Positions 18,661 through 27,943 are shown, counted from the first letter of the stretch. The stretch is DNA of 64,000 bases from Bacteroidia bacterium (GCA_030426955.1 JAUHXS010000005.1:159807-223806), one strand, 5' to 3'. Translations and numbers: made by a program. The notes: generated by a model not told the origin, from the sequence alone.

Positions 18661-19158
18661 ATGAAAAGTACAATCTTTGGTTTTTTACTAATTGGTGTAT
18701 GCACCATGTGCATGCAAGGTCAAGACTTGCAACAGGTTATTACACCCGGTGTATTAAATTCCTCTACGACAAATAGTCAACTCAATAGTGTAGTTGGTCA
18801 AGTTGCATCGTCTACTAGTGAGACTACTTTAACGATATTAACTCAAGGTTTTTTACAACCTTTTAACACAGATTCTATGGTCAACCCTGGGATTAATACA
18901 CCCGAAGATTGGAATATTAGCTTTTATCCAAATCCTACTCATGAAAAAGTATTTGTAAACTTCATTGATGGAATTGAAGGAGACTATCGTTTATCTGTAT
19001 TAGACTTATCTGGAAGGGAATTGCTAATGATGAATGGAAACGCACAGCCTAACTCAAACATTGAAGTAGACTTCGCTCAAATTACAAACGGAACATATTT
19101 TATTAAAATTACAACGACCAAAAATGAAGAAAAATTGGTTCAAGTAATCAAAAATTAA
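18661..19158 (+). CDS. Small secreted protein with type A T9SS sorting domain
   Basis: 165 aa from the ATG at 18661; a TTG three codons upstream would add only three residues before the signal peptide. Signal peptide to about residue 22 (TMCMQGQ). A short N-terminal domain (QQVITPGVLNSSTTNSQLNS) precedes a complete sorting domain (WNISFYPNPTHEKVFVNF, YRLSVLDLSGRELL, TNGTYFIKITT). The N-terminal pattern is common in small proteins placed before large surface proteins in Bacteroidota. It is 28 nt before the YadA-head-like gene, so both are probably one transcript and may work together at the surface. Confidence 0.8.
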   Translation: MKSTIFGFLLIGVCTMCMQGQDLQQVITPGVLNSSTTNSQLNSVVGQVASSTSETTLTILTQGFLQPFNTDSMVNPGINTPEDWNISFYPNPTHEKVFVNFIDGIEGDYRLSVLDLSGRELLMMNGNAQPNSNIEVDFAQITNGTYFIKITTTKNEEKLVQVIKN

Positions 19159-19186
19159 AACAATCTAAACCCAAAATAAATCAGTT

Positions 19187-21448
19187 ATGATTAAACGGTT
19201 TTTCTATATCTGGGGAATGTCTTTAGTAGTAATGTCGGCTGCTGATAATTCCGCTAACGCTCAAGTTACGTCTTCTAATGGCGTGCCTCAAGGATTTAAC
19301 TATCAGGCAATACTCCGAGACGCCCAAGGAGATGTCGTTCCCGATCAGGCCATTACCACCCGATTGACCGTTCAAACAACCGAAAGTGGAGGAACTGTAT
19401 TGTGGGAAGAAACACATACTGGAACTACTAATGAATTTGGACTATTCACAGAAATAGTTGGTACTGGAACCAAAACAGGTGGAAGTGCAACAAACTTCTC
19501 AGATATAGATTGGTTTGGAAATACCACGTATTTAAAAGTAGAAGTTGATCAAGGGTCAGGTTACGAAGATTTTGGTGCATCACAGTTGCTATCTGTACCT
19601 TATGCAATGCACGCTGGAAGTGCTCCAATGGGACAACAGACAACTTCATTACCTTTTGATAGTATCACGGGAGTCCCTTTCGATAGTGTTACCACAATAG
19701 TAGATACCGCATCTACCGACTCAGAAATTCCTACAGCAAAAGCAGTAAAAGATTATGTAGATGCCAACGTTGGTTCTGGTGCAGTATTTGATACTTCTGA
19801 TGGCATCACCGCCAACTTTAAAGGAGATATGGCTAATGATGATTTTGTTTTTGGCAGTCCATCATTAGATTCTGCTGGAGCTGATTACAATGCAAGATTT
19901 TTCTTTGATAAAAGCAAAGGTGCTTTTAGAGCTGGTGTAGCAACTGGAGCTCAATGGGACGAAGATACTATTGGGGATTACTCTATTGGGCTGGGATATA
20001 ATCCTCTTGCTTCAGGATCTCACTCTATTGCAATTGGATATAATTCACGAGCTACTACTGATTACAGCACAGCTATTGGAGCATATTCTAGTGTTACAGG
20101 AAGTTATTCTAGTGCGTTTGGTGGGGGAAGTGCTCATGGTGATAACTCATTTGCGGTAGGCTATAGAGCTAATGCTTATGATGACTACTCCATTGCTATG
20201 GGGTACAATAGTAGGACAGGAGCTAATGATAGCTATGGTGCTATTGCAATTGGACAAAATAGTGCAGTAGGGGATTACGCAAGCTATGGTATTGCTATTG
20301 GATCTGATGCATATGTAAGTGAGTATGCCTACAACTCCATTGCTATCGGTCGTGATGCATATGCTGGAGATTACGCCGATGATGCTATTGCTATTGGCAA
20401 TGATGCTTACATTGGAGAATATTCTGAAGGAGGTATTGCTATAGGCGGAGATGCTTATGTGGGGTATGATTCTCGGTACTCTATTGCTATTGGATATAAC
20501 GCCGATGTTGAATATAATTCTAGCTATTCAGTTGCATTAGGCTACAGAGCATCGATTGAATACAACTCTGATTATAGTACTGCTATTGGCGCTGATGCTT
20601 ATGTAGGGTATGATCTTGATTATGGAACAGCTATCGGTGCTGGTGCCTACGTAGGACGCTACGCCGATTATGGAACAGCTATCGGCGCTCAGGCTTATGT
20701 CGGATATAGTGCTAATGGCGCTCTAGCAATAGGATATGAAGCGAGTGTATACGGTTATGCCAGTTATGGCATTGCCATTGGATATAGTGCTAATATAGAA
20801 TATGGTGCTGGCAGGTCAATAGCAATGGGATATAATGCGAGTGCCAATACGTATTCTAGTAGGTCTATTGCAATTGGAGATTATGCACGAACCTCCTACA
20901 GAGCCTACAATGCTATTGCAATTGGTAGAAGTGCTAATGCTAATTCTTATGCACAAAACTCTATTGCAGTAGGTAGAAATGCTAATACTGGTTACAAAGC
21001 ATATAATGCTGTTGCAATTGGTAGAAGTGCTAATGCGGATGACTATGCATATGGAGCTGTTGCCATTGGTTATGGTGCTACTGCTTATGGGCAATATTCA
21101 ACAGCTTTAGGCAAAAGTTCAACAGCTCAATCTTTTTACTCATTAGTTGCGGGACGTTTTAATACTGTTACTGGCACATATGATTCTTGGGTAACTACTG
21201 ACCCTCTATTTGTGCTAGGTAATGGAGCATCTTCAGGAGCTCCCAGTGATGCTTTCGTTGTGCTAAAAAATGGCAACACTACTATAAATGGTGACTTGAC
21301 CTTAAATACTACAACAGGTGCATTAACGATTCCTAGGTTAACAACAACTGAAAGAGATGCTTTAACTGCAGTAGATGGAATGGTAATTTATAATACCTCT
21401 TTAAATCAAGTTGAGGCCAGAGTTAATGGTGCTTGGGCAGCGTTATAA
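19187..21448 (+). CDS. YadA-head-like left-handed beta-roll surface protein
   Basis: 753 aa. Signal peptide to about residue 26, then a conserved Bacteroidota N-terminal domain (GVPQGFNYQAILRDAQGDVV ... LLSVPYAMHAG, about 30-145) and a linker (TDSEIPTAKAVKDYV). Residues about 257-663 hold some 26 tandem units of the type IAIGYNAxxxxxYS. Units are 13-14 residues at the start and end of the array and 16 in the middle, rich in Tyr/Ala/Gly: the head motif of trimeric YadA-like adhesins. The C-terminus (IPRLTTTERDALTAVDGMVI) resembles tail-fibre-like ends. No YadA membrane anchor and no T9SS sorting domain are visible. A strong terminator follows. Confidence 0.85.
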   Translation: MIKRFFYIWGMSLVVMSAADNSANAQVTSSNGVPQGFNYQAILRDAQGDVVPDQAITTRLTVQTTESGGTVLWEETHTGTTNEFGLFTEIVGTGTKTGGSATNFSDIDWFGNTTYLKVEVDQGSGYEDFGASQLLSVPYAMHAGSAPMGQQTTSLPFDSITGVPFDSVTTIVDTASTDSEIPTAKAVKDYVDANVGSGAVFDTSDGITANFKGDMANDDFVFGSPSLDSAGADYNARFFFDKSKGAFRAGVATGAQWDEDTIGDYSIGLGYNPLASGSHSIAIGYNSRATTDYSTAIGAYSSVTGSYSSAFGGGSAHGDNSFAVGYRANAYDDYSIAMGYNSRTGANDSYGAIAIGQNSAVGDYASYGIAIGSDAYVSEYAYNSIAIGRDAYAGDYADDAIAIGNDAYIGEYSEGGIAIGGDAYVGYDSRYSIAIGYNADVEYNSSYSVALGYRASIEYNSDYSTAIGADAYVGYDLDYGTAIGAGAYVGRYADYGTAIGAQAYVGYSANGALAIGYEASVYGYASYGIAIGYSANIEYGAGRSIAMGYNASANTYSSRSIAIGDYARTSYRAYNAIAIGRSANANSYAQNSIAVGRNANTGYKAYNAVAIGRSANADDYAYGAVAIGYGATAYGQYSTALGKSSTAQSFYSLVAGRFNTVTGTYDSWVTTDPLFVLGNGASSGAPSDAFVVLKNGNTTINGDLTLNTTTGALTIPRLTTTERDALTAVDGMVIYNTSLNQVEARVNGAWAAL

Positions 21449-21468
21449 ATAAGGCTAAATAAATTCTT

Positions 21469-21498
21469 AAAAAGCTCGTTAGTTAACGAGCTTTTTTT
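21469..21498 (+). terminator. Rho-independent terminator after the beta-roll gene
   Basis: AAAGCTCGTTA (21471-21481) pairs perfectly with TAACGAGCTTT (21484-21494) around a 2-nt loop, extended by A-T pairs and followed by a T run to 21498. It separates the surface-protein pair from the sulfotransferase operon. Confidence 0.9.
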
Positions 21499-21526
21499 AT
21501 TTAATTTTATTTCAAATTTATATTTT

Positions 21527-22345
21527 ATGGAGAAACTAAATATGATTGCAGGCTTTCCGAGAAGTGGTTCTACACTTTTGGCAAACCTACTCAATCTCAA
21601 TCCAGATTTTCATGCTACCCCCACCTCTCCTTTGCTAGAGATGATTACTCGAATGAGAAAAGTATTTTCTCATAATCCTTCGTACAGGAACATGAACAGA
21701 ATGGATGAAGCAGAACGCTTCAAAATGGGCGTTTCGGCTTACATTAGAGCATACCATCATGATCATAAGATAGTTTTTGACAAAAACAGGGGATGGACCA
21801 ATAAGCTACATATCGTTGATGAACTTCTTGCAAATAAAGACAGCAAAGTAGTTTTTTGTTATAGAAACCCTGTAGAGGTTTTTCAGTCTATTGAAAAACA
21901 ATATCAAAAAACGATTGTGCTAGAGAATAATGACGAAAAGCAAAATGATCTGGGCTTTTTAACACTGGAAAATAGATTGCAAACTTACATCAAAGAAAAC
22001 TTTACACTCATGACGGCTCCAGTTTCTTTGTTGGAAGATGCCTACAATATGGGATTTGGAAACAGAATCTTTATTATGAAGTACGACAAACTCTGCCAAA
22101 AACCTCAAGAAGCCTTAGATGAACTACATGAATTTATTGGAGAATCTAGTTTCCAATATGATGTTTCAAAGCTTAAACAATCTACTTTTGAAAACGATTC
22201 CAATTATAACTATAAATTTCTGCATAGTATAAGAGAGGGAGAGGTTAAATATAGTCCTACAAAGATAACACTTCCACAACCTATGGTTAACCGAATTAAT
22301 GACCGTTTTAAGTGGGTAATTAACAAAGTAGAGAAAGGTAAGTAA
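21527..22345 (+). CDS. Sulfotransferase-family protein
   Basis: 272 aa. The PAPS 5'-phosphosulfate loop is clear at residues 8-16 (AGFPRSGST), and the 3'-phosphate-binding element reads KVVFCYRNPVEVFQS, with Arg and the later Ser in place. Family role: transfer of sulfate from PAPS to a carbohydrate, lipid or protein acceptor. No signal or TM segment, so it acts on a cytoplasmic precursor or is peripheral. It opens a six-gene run (gaps 7, 2, 1 and 11 nt, then a 1-nt overlap) that includes a TPR/glycosyltransferase-like protein and a glycosylasparaginase, so a glycan acceptor is plausible. The acceptor itself cannot be read. Confidence 0.85.
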   Translation: MEKLNMIAGFPRSGSTLLANLLNLNPDFHATPTSPLLEMITRMRKVFSHNPSYRNMNRMDEAERFKMGVSAYIRAYHHDHKIVFDKNRGWTNKLHIVDELLANKDSKVVFCYRNPVEVFQSIEKQYQKTIVLENNDEKQNDLGFLTLENRLQTYIKENFTLMTAPVSLLEDAYNMGFGNRIFIMKYDKLCQKPQEALDELHEFIGESSFQYDVSKLKQSTFENDSNYNYKFLHSIREGEVKYSPTKITLPQPMVNRINDRFKWVINKVEKGK

Positions 22346-22352
22346 ATCAAAA

Positions 22353-23753
22353 ATGCTTCGCTACTTAATCATATTATTTACAATAACGATATCTTCTAAT
22401 ATTTTATCTGCGAAGACAAAAGTTGTCTTATCTGGCAATATTACCAATTTATCAAACGGAAAAAACATAAATGCCTATATATACCGGTATCGAGGCAATC
22501 AATTTTACTTGATAGATTCTATATCAATTGATGCCAAAGGGGATTTCAAATACACTATTAATGACATTATAGAGCCTGGTTTGTTTAAAATCAGATTACC
22601 CAATCGTTCCTCAAGACAATTTATACTAAGTGAAACAGAAAAAGAGTTAGCTTTTAGCTCAGCCAGTTACTTAGACTGGAAACAAGGAAAAACTGTTATA
22701 CATGATTCTAAGGAAAACAAAGCATATAGACATCTTCTTAGTACTTTGTCAAACTATAATAATGCCATCACAACAATTCATAAATCCTTTTCAACGAGCT
22801 CTATTGATTCATTTTATAGGTCGAGTATCATTGCTTATGAGAAAAGCATGGATGAACAAAGCCACCTTTTAAATAAAGCGCTCGATAAGATTAAGGCAGA
22901 GTATTCTGAAACCTTTGTTGCTAAATCAATAGTTGATATATACAAAGAACCTAGCTTTAAAGCATCTCCAGCTTGGGAAAAGGAGTTTGATACAAGAAAA
23001 GCAATGGTACATCATCATTACTTTGATTTCATTGATTTTAATGACGCTACTATCCTTAACACTCCCGCTCTAAGAAGCAAACTACAAACTTATCTTGCTC
23101 AATATTCTGACGCTGGTAAAATAAACTCTTCCATTGAGCAGATCTTAACTACAGCAAAAGTGGACAGTAAAGTTTTCAATTATTGTGCACGGAATCTTTT
23201 TCAATATTTCCAAAAGTCAGAGAATGAAGCAGCTATTAGATACATGATCTTTAAATATATAGAACCGAACAAAGCTTTACTAAATCATCCTAACAAAGCT
23301 ATGTTTGCTCAGTATAAAAAAACGATGGTTGGTACTCAAATTGCAGACTTCAAGGCATTCAACATATTTGGTCAAGAAGTGACACTTTCAAAAGTAATTG
23401 AAAAAAACGGACCTGTTTTACTTCACTTTTGGCATTCTGCTAATCCTAATAGTAAATCTTATATCAATGAGCTAAGGACACTATACAAGGAATACAAGGA
23501 TGATGGATTTCAGTTAATCGGAATTTCCTTTGATCAAAATGCTGAAAGATGGAAGAAGGTTATTAGTGAGAATAAAATCTTATGGCCTAATATTGCTGAC
23601 TTAAAAGGCGAGCAATCTCCTATTCTAAAACATTGCGGAATAAATCAGCTTCCGTATGCGTTATTAATTTCAAATGAAAGAAAGGTTTTGTTAAAAAACC
23701 CTGGTCTAGAGGAACTCAATGATTTTCTGGACAAAATTGAAAGTAAAAGGTAA
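22353..23753 (+). CDS. TlpA-like thioredoxin-fold protein without the CxxC motif
   Basis: 466 aa. Signal peptide (to about residue 20), a beta-rich N-terminal domain (KVVLSGNITNLSNGKNINAY) of the kind seen in Bacteroidota DUF4369/TlpA proteins, a helical middle, and a C-terminal thioredoxin fold (about 330-466). The redox site normally FWxxWCxxC reads FWHSANPNS: both cysteines are replaced (Asn364, Ser367), while the cis-Pro loop (QLPYALLI) and general fold are kept. It should be periplasmic and unable to do thiol exchange; a binding or chaperone role is inferred. Second gene of the sulfotransferase run. Confidence 0.82.
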   Translation: MLRYLIILFTITISSNILSAKTKVVLSGNITNLSNGKNINAYIYRYRGNQFYLIDSISIDAKGDFKYTINDIIEPGLFKIRLPNRSSRQFILSETEKELAFSSASYLDWKQGKTVIHDSKENKAYRHLLSTLSNYNNAITTIHKSFSTSSIDSFYRSSIIAYEKSMDEQSHLLNKALDKIKAEYSETFVAKSIVDIYKEPSFKASPAWEKEFDTRKAMVHHHYFDFIDFNDATILNTPALRSKLQTYLAQYSDAGKINSSIEQILTTAKVDSKVFNYCARNLFQYFQKSENEAAIRYMIFKYIEPNKALLNHPNKAMFAQYKKTMVGTQIADFKAFNIFGQEVTLSKVIEKNGPVLLHFWHSANPNSKSYINELRTLYKEYKDDGFQLIGISFDQNAERWKKVISENKILWPNIADLKGEQSPILKHCGINQLPYALLISNERKVLLKNPGLEELNDFLDKIESKR

Positions 23754-23755
23754 TT

Positions 23756-25207
23756 ATGCCTAAAGCTCAAGCAAATATAATTCAGGACATTCCAATTGGT
23801 CATGCCAATGCATTGGCAGAGGAGTATCAAAAAAAACGTTTATATCAGCATGCTGAGGGAATATATCAACTCATACTTAAAATTCAGCCCAACAATGTAA
23901 GGGCCCTTAGAGGATTAGCTAAATCTGCACTTGCGGTCGGAAATGTGAAAGCAGCATTATCGATCTTGAATAAAGCAGCTCAATTAGCACCAAAAAATGT
24001 AAATATTTTACTAGACCTGAGTATTGCCTTGTTTCAATCTGGAAACGCTAAGGAAAGTATTGATACTTCATATAAGGCAGTTGCTCTAGATATTTCATTT
24101 TCACCTACCTATTATTGGTTAGGTAAAGTTTTAATAAGTGAATGTAAATATGAGGATGCAATACTTCATTTAGAAAAAGCCAAATCACTTCAACATCCTT
24201 CTAAAGATATCTTATTGCTTATTGCAAATGCAAAAAAACAACTTGGAAAGTTTGATGAAGCAATATCCTTATTAGAAGAATTAGAGGTTGAAAATAAAAC
24301 CAGCAATCTAAAGTTGGCAGCAAATGCAAGGTATGAGATTGGGCAAATTCAAATGCTGAGAGGAAATTACATGGAAGGTCTTGAAAATAATGAAGAGCGC
24401 TGGAACAATGGCATAGTCTTAAAGAGGGAAGATCGACAATATTGGAAAGGAGAACAAACCTCTAGCCCAATTGTTTTGTTTTGCGAAGGATCGCTAAACG
24501 ATTGGATTCAAATGTTACGATACATTTCTCTAGTTAAGCAAAAGACTAATAAGGTGATTGCTCAGTGCAACTTTTATATTTATGATTTTCTGAAAAAATT
24601 AGACCTATTTGATGAAGTAATTAGTAACGAAAAAGAGCCTCCAAAAAACGCTTTGCTATCCTCTATCAACTCTTTACCCTTTTTCTTCTCATCAACTATT
24701 GATCATATTCCTAAGTATGACCCTGAACTAATTACTCATATTAAGAACCTTGTAGAAACTGCCCCATCAGAAAAGCCACTAATTGGAATTAATTGGAGAA
24801 CCAATCCTTTTGACAGTAACACCTCTCTTGAGCTATCAAAGTTTTTAGATTTTTTACTGCCTAAATTGGAAGGCACAGATTTTAAACTTATTTCCTTACA
24901 AGTAAAACCTTCTAATGAAGAGAGGAGAATGTTAGAGCAAAATGACATCATTATTGATGATGGGATAGAACGGTTAACCCATTTAGCTGGTGTCGTTAAC
25001 AATGCACAAGCAATCATTTCTACAGATAATCTTATTCCACATCTTGCGGGACTAGTTAATAAAAAATGTTATACCATTCTTACAAAAGTTCCCGACTGGA
25101 GATGGGGAATTTCAGGTTCTACAACACCTTGGTATCCATCGTTGAATTTATGTCGGCAGAAAGACACAGGGAACTGGAAATCTGCTTTTGAAACGATAAA
25201 TTTGTAA
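23756..25207 (+). CDS. TPR protein with glycosyltransferase (GT9/GT41-like) C-terminal domain
   Basis: 483 aa, no signal peptide. TPR repeats cover residues about 15-215 (YQLILKIQPNNVRALRGLAK, AILHLEKAKSLQHPSKDILL). The C-terminal half ends in a motif typical of TPR-linked glycosyltransferase-like proteins: ISTDNLIPHLAGLVNKKCYT, then PDWRWG and TPWYPSLNLCRQ, matching DTAVAHLAGALG ... DWRW ... PWYP ... RLFRQ. Asn stands where those proteins often have Thr after the Asp. Likely transfers, or once transferred, sugars to a protein or surface polymer. It starts 2 nt after the TlpA-like gene. Confidence 0.75.
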   Translation: MPKAQANIIQDIPIGHANALAEEYQKKRLYQHAEGIYQLILKIQPNNVRALRGLAKSALAVGNVKAALSILNKAAQLAPKNVNILLDLSIALFQSGNAKESIDTSYKAVALDISFSPTYYWLGKVLISECKYEDAILHLEKAKSLQHPSKDILLLIANAKKQLGKFDEAISLLEELEVENKTSNLKLAANARYEIGQIQMLRGNYMEGLENNEERWNNGIVLKREDRQYWKGEQTSSPIVLFCEGSLNDWIQMLRYISLVKQKTNKVIAQCNFYIYDFLKKLDLFDEVISNEKEPPKNALLSSINSLPFFFSSTIDHIPKYDPELITHIKNLVETAPSEKPLIGINWRTNPFDSNTSLELSKFLDFLLPKLEGTDFKLISLQVKPSNEERRMLEQNDIIIDDGIERLTHLAGVVNNAQAIISTDNLIPHLAGLVNKKCYTILTKVPDWRWGISGSTTPWYPSLNLCRQKDTGNWKSAFETINL

Positions 25208-25208
25208 T

Positions 25209-25589
25209 ATGGATTTTCAAAAACTCATTATTGTTACGGGTACACCAGGATTGTTTCTTTTAAAGTCTCATAACGAAAAAGGTTTTTATTTAGAATCATT
25301 TGATACGAAGGCGGTCAAATTTGTACCCAATGCACCGGGAAAAGTCGTAGCACTTGGCAATATAGATATAGCAACTCACGATGGTCCCGTTTCTTTAGAA
25401 TCCGTTTTAAAAAAGATAAATACTTTTGAAGGAAATATTCCAGATCCAAAGGCTTCTTCAGATGAATTAGCTCGCTTTTTTAAACAAATCGAACCTAATT
25501 ATAACGAGGGCATGGTTTACCCAAGTGTTATTACTAAAATCTTAAAGTGGCATTTACTCTTGAAACAAAATAATATTTCACTTAACTAA
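25209..25589 (+). CDS. DUF5606-type small protein
   Basis: 126 aa, cytoplasmic by sequence. The pattern KLIIVTGTPGLFLLKS, FYLESFDTKAVKF, LGNIDIATHDGPVSLESVLK, DPKASSDELARFF and YPSVITKILKWHLLL matches the Bacteroidota family DUF5606 as I know it (AIAGKPGLFKL ... VESLDTKKR ... SALEDISIFT ... DPKSSNDELKAYF). The N-terminal half has an SH3-like flavour. No biochemical role is established. It begins 1 nt after the TPR/glycosyltransferase-like gene, so it is co-translated with it. Confidence 0.75.
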   Translation: MDFQKLIIVTGTPGLFLLKSHNEKGFYLESFDTKAVKFVPNAPGKVVALGNIDIATHDGPVSLESVLKKINTFEGNIPDPKASSDELARFFKQIEPNYNEGMVYPSVITKILKWHLLLKQNNISLN

Positions 25590-25600
25590 AAATTATAAAC

Positions 25601-26074
25601 ATGAAAGGCTTATTAATTATAGCACTTTTTATTGTTAACATTTCATTTGTTTTTTCCCAACAGCAAGAGGCAAAGCCAGAGAGAAAAGAAGGCAGAGCTA
25701 ATATGGAGAGGCGAAATCAAAATGGTCCTAGAAACAATAATAGCAGACAAGGCAATATCCGCAATACCTCCAGGCAAGGACAGGGAAGAGTACAAAGAAC
25801 GAAAAATGAAAGCTATGCTGAAATTATAGGAAAGAAAAAAGGTAGCACTTTTACGATCTCTCTTGAATCAAGTCAGGATACTACTGATTTTGGTGGAAGT
25901 GACCCAATGGAAAAGGCTTTAAAAGACATTCAAGCCAGCAAGTCCATGTCTGAAGCAATGACAAAGATGTCTAAGAACGGCTGGAGTTTTGAACAAGCGT
26001 ACGTACTAGAAGGGAAAACAAAAGAGATTAGGTGGATTATCTCACGGAAAACAAGAGAGCAATATAGCAGATAA
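25601..26074 (+). CDS. Small basic secreted protein, unknown
   Basis: 157 aa. Signal peptide to about residue 20 (NISFVFSQQ), then a disordered segment rich in Arg, Asn and Gln (about 21-70; NNNSRQGNIRNTSRQGQGRV), and a small C-terminal domain (DPMEKALKDIQASKSMSEAM, then NGWSFEQAYVLEG). The domain looks like a two-helix/beta unit; no family recognised. The basic tract could bind acidic (for example sulfated) polymer, which would suit the sulfotransferase in the same run, but this is speculation. Its stop overlaps the start of the asparaginase gene by one base. Confidence 0.7.
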   Translation: MKGLLIIALFIVNISFVFSQQQEAKPERKEGRANMERRNQNGPRNNNSRQGNIRNTSRQGQGRVQRTKNESYAEIIGKKKGSTFTISLESSQDTTDFGGSDPMEKALKDIQASKSMSEAMTKMSKNGWSFEQAYVLEGKTKEIRWIISRKTREQYSR

Positions 26075-27045
26075 TGAAAGGAAACACCCGAAGATCTTTC
26101 ATCAAAAAAACAGTTTTGGGCGGTCTCGCCTTTTCTACTAGTTCTGAAATTTTCAGCAAAACTGCTCCTAATGTTACAAAGCCAATTGTAATTTCCACAT
26201 GGAAATGGGGTATTGATGCAAACGCAGAAGCATGGAAAGTTCTGCAACAAGATGGCAAAGCGATTGATGCTGTTGAGCAAGGCGTTCGGGTATCAGAGTC
26301 AGACCCCAATGTTACTAGTGTCGGGTATGGTGGATTGCCTGATCGAGAGGGAAGACTTACACTAGATGCTTCTATAATGGACGAAACTGGAAATTGCGGA
26401 TCGGTTGCCTTTTTGGAAAGTATTAAAAACCCTATTTCAGTAGCAAGACTAGTGATGGATAAAACACCTCACGTTATGTTGGCTGGAGCAGGTGCTAAAA
26501 AATTTGCATTGGAAAATGGATTTAAAGAAGAAAACTTAGTTACTCCTGACGCTAAAACAAAATGGCAAGAATGGATCAAAGAAAACAATTACGACCCCAA
26601 CTACATAGATCCACACAATCATGATACAATAGGCATGATTGCATTAGACAAACAAGGTAACCTGTCAGGGGCTTGCACTACCAGTGGCTTGAGATGGAAA
26701 TACCACGGAAGAGTTGGAGACTCACCTATAATTGGGGCTGGATTATATGTTGATAATGCTGTGGGTGGCGCAGCAGCAACAGGAAAAGGGGAAGCGGTCA
26801 TGAAAATGTTAGGATCATTTCTTATTGTTGAACTGATGCGACAAGGGAAATCTCCTCAAGAGGCTTGTGAATTAGCTATCAAAAGAATTGCCGAAAAACA
26901 AAAGGATTATAAAGAATTTCAAGTTGGATTTATTGCGTTAAACAAACAAGGTAAGACTGGTGCTTATGCTATTAGGAGAAATTTCAAATATGCAGTGGCA
27001 AACAAAGATGGGAATAGTCTAAAAGACTCTAATCATTTTACCTAA
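26074..27045 (+). CDS. N4-(beta-N-acetylglucosaminyl)-L-asparaginase (Ntn hydrolase), Tat-exported
   Basis: 323 aa. The N-terminus carries a twin-arginine signal (TRRSFIKKTVLGG), so it should be exported folded. The family hydrolyses the GlcNAc-Asn bond of N-glycoproteins after autocleavage before a nucleophilic Thr. The cleavage site is visible as HDTIGMIALD with Thr185, followed by TTSGLRWKYHGRVGDSPIIG and GLYVDNAVGGAAATGKGE, the substrate-pocket segments. All key elements are present, so activity is likely. It closes the six-gene run opened by the sulfotransferase. Confidence 0.9.
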   Translation: MKGNTRRSFIKKTVLGGLAFSTSSEIFSKTAPNVTKPIVISTWKWGIDANAEAWKVLQQDGKAIDAVEQGVRVSESDPNVTSVGYGGLPDREGRLTLDASIMDETGNCGSVAFLESIKNPISVARLVMDKTPHVMLAGAGAKKFALENGFKEENLVTPDAKTKWQEWIKENNYDPNYIDPHNHDTIGMIALDKQGNLSGACTTSGLRWKYHGRVGDSPIIGAGLYVDNAVGGAAATGKGEAVMKMLGSFLIVELMRQGKSPQEACELAIKRIAEKQKDYKEFQVGFIALNKQGKTGAYAIRRNFKYAVANKDGNSLKDSNHFT

Positions 27046-27055
27046 GCTAATAACT

Positions 27056-27943
27056 TTAGGGAACGATTACTGACAAAGCGTTCTTTCTAATATTTACCCT
27101 TACTTCTTTGTCTGTTATGGCTGGCTCTCCATCAAAATGAATGGGTGCACTATTTTTTCTCTCCACTATAATGCTATTCGTTTGATAATAATCAACATAT
27201 TTCGACTTGTCTAGCGATCTCGTAAATAGTTGAACAATCAGTCTAAAGACGGCAAAAAAAGGAAAATCTTTCACCACACATATATCTAATTTCCCGTCAT
27301 TGACCTTTGCCATGGGAGCTATGTATGCATTATTGCCAAATTGACTTGTATTAGAAAAGCTTATGAAATAAGCATTAACCTCAAGCGTTTTTTCTCGTAA
27401 CTGAAAGGTGTACTTTTCAGGTCTATAATTAAAAAATAAAAAAACGGATGTTGTAATGTAACCTAAAAGTCCCCGATTCTTTTTACGGTGAAAATATTGA
27501 ATGACCTGCGCATCAAAACCAGTGCCTGCAGCACAGAAAAAAGCATGATCATTAATAGACCCAACATCCATTTTAATCACCTTATGGTCATTAATCGTTT
27601 GAATTGCTCTAACCGTATTTAGTGGAATTTTCAGATGTCTTGCTAAGCCATTACCAGATCCCTTTGGAATGATTGCTAATGCCGTATTTGAATTAATCAA
27701 TTGTCTCCCAATCAAATTAACGGTACCATCTCCACCTACAGCAACTATAATAGAAGCCCCTGTTTTAATAGCATTTTCAATACGAGCATTGACTTTTTCA
27801 ATGGATTGATCTTGAATGATTTCGTGGTTATACTTCTTATGATCTAAGTGTTTTTTTATAAGATTTTCCAACCTACTAGTTTTTCTTCGTCCAGCATTAG
27901 GGTTGACAACAAAAACAACTTTCTCTTTTGTTTGACCATTCAT
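27056..27943 (-). CDS. Diacylglycerol kinase-family lipid kinase (YegS/DagK-like)
   Basis: 295 aa. Nucleotide-binding elements: VFVVNPNAGRRKT near the N-terminus, VAVGGDGTVN (residues about 66-75), and IIPKGSGNGLARHLKIP. The C-terminal beta-domain ends with HFDGEP, the usual family finish. Phosphorylates diacylglycerol or a related lipid at the cytoplasmic side of the membrane. It is convergent with the asparaginase gene (10-nt gap) and divergent from nadE (38-nt gap). Confidence 0.9.
   Translation of the reverse strand: MNGQTKEKVVFVVNPNAGRRKTSRLENLIKKHLDHKKYNHEIIQDQSIEKVNARIENAIKTGASIIVAVGGDGTVNLIGRQLINSNTALAIIPKGSGNGLARHLKIPLNTVRAIQTINDHKVIKMDVGSINDHAFFCAAGTGFDAQVIQYFHRKKNRGLLGYITTSVFLFFNYRPEKYTFQLREKTLEVNAYFISFSNTSQFGNNAYIAPMAKVNDGKLDICVVKDFPFFAVFRLIVQLFTRSLDKSKYVDYYQTNSIIVERKNSAPIHFDGEPAITDKEVRVNIRKNALSVIVP

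Noticed and set aside
19958..21175. Tandem DNA repeats that could suggest a CRISPR or minisatellite
   Set aside because: The repetition is at the protein level (IAIG units); codons vary between units and no constant spacer pattern exists.
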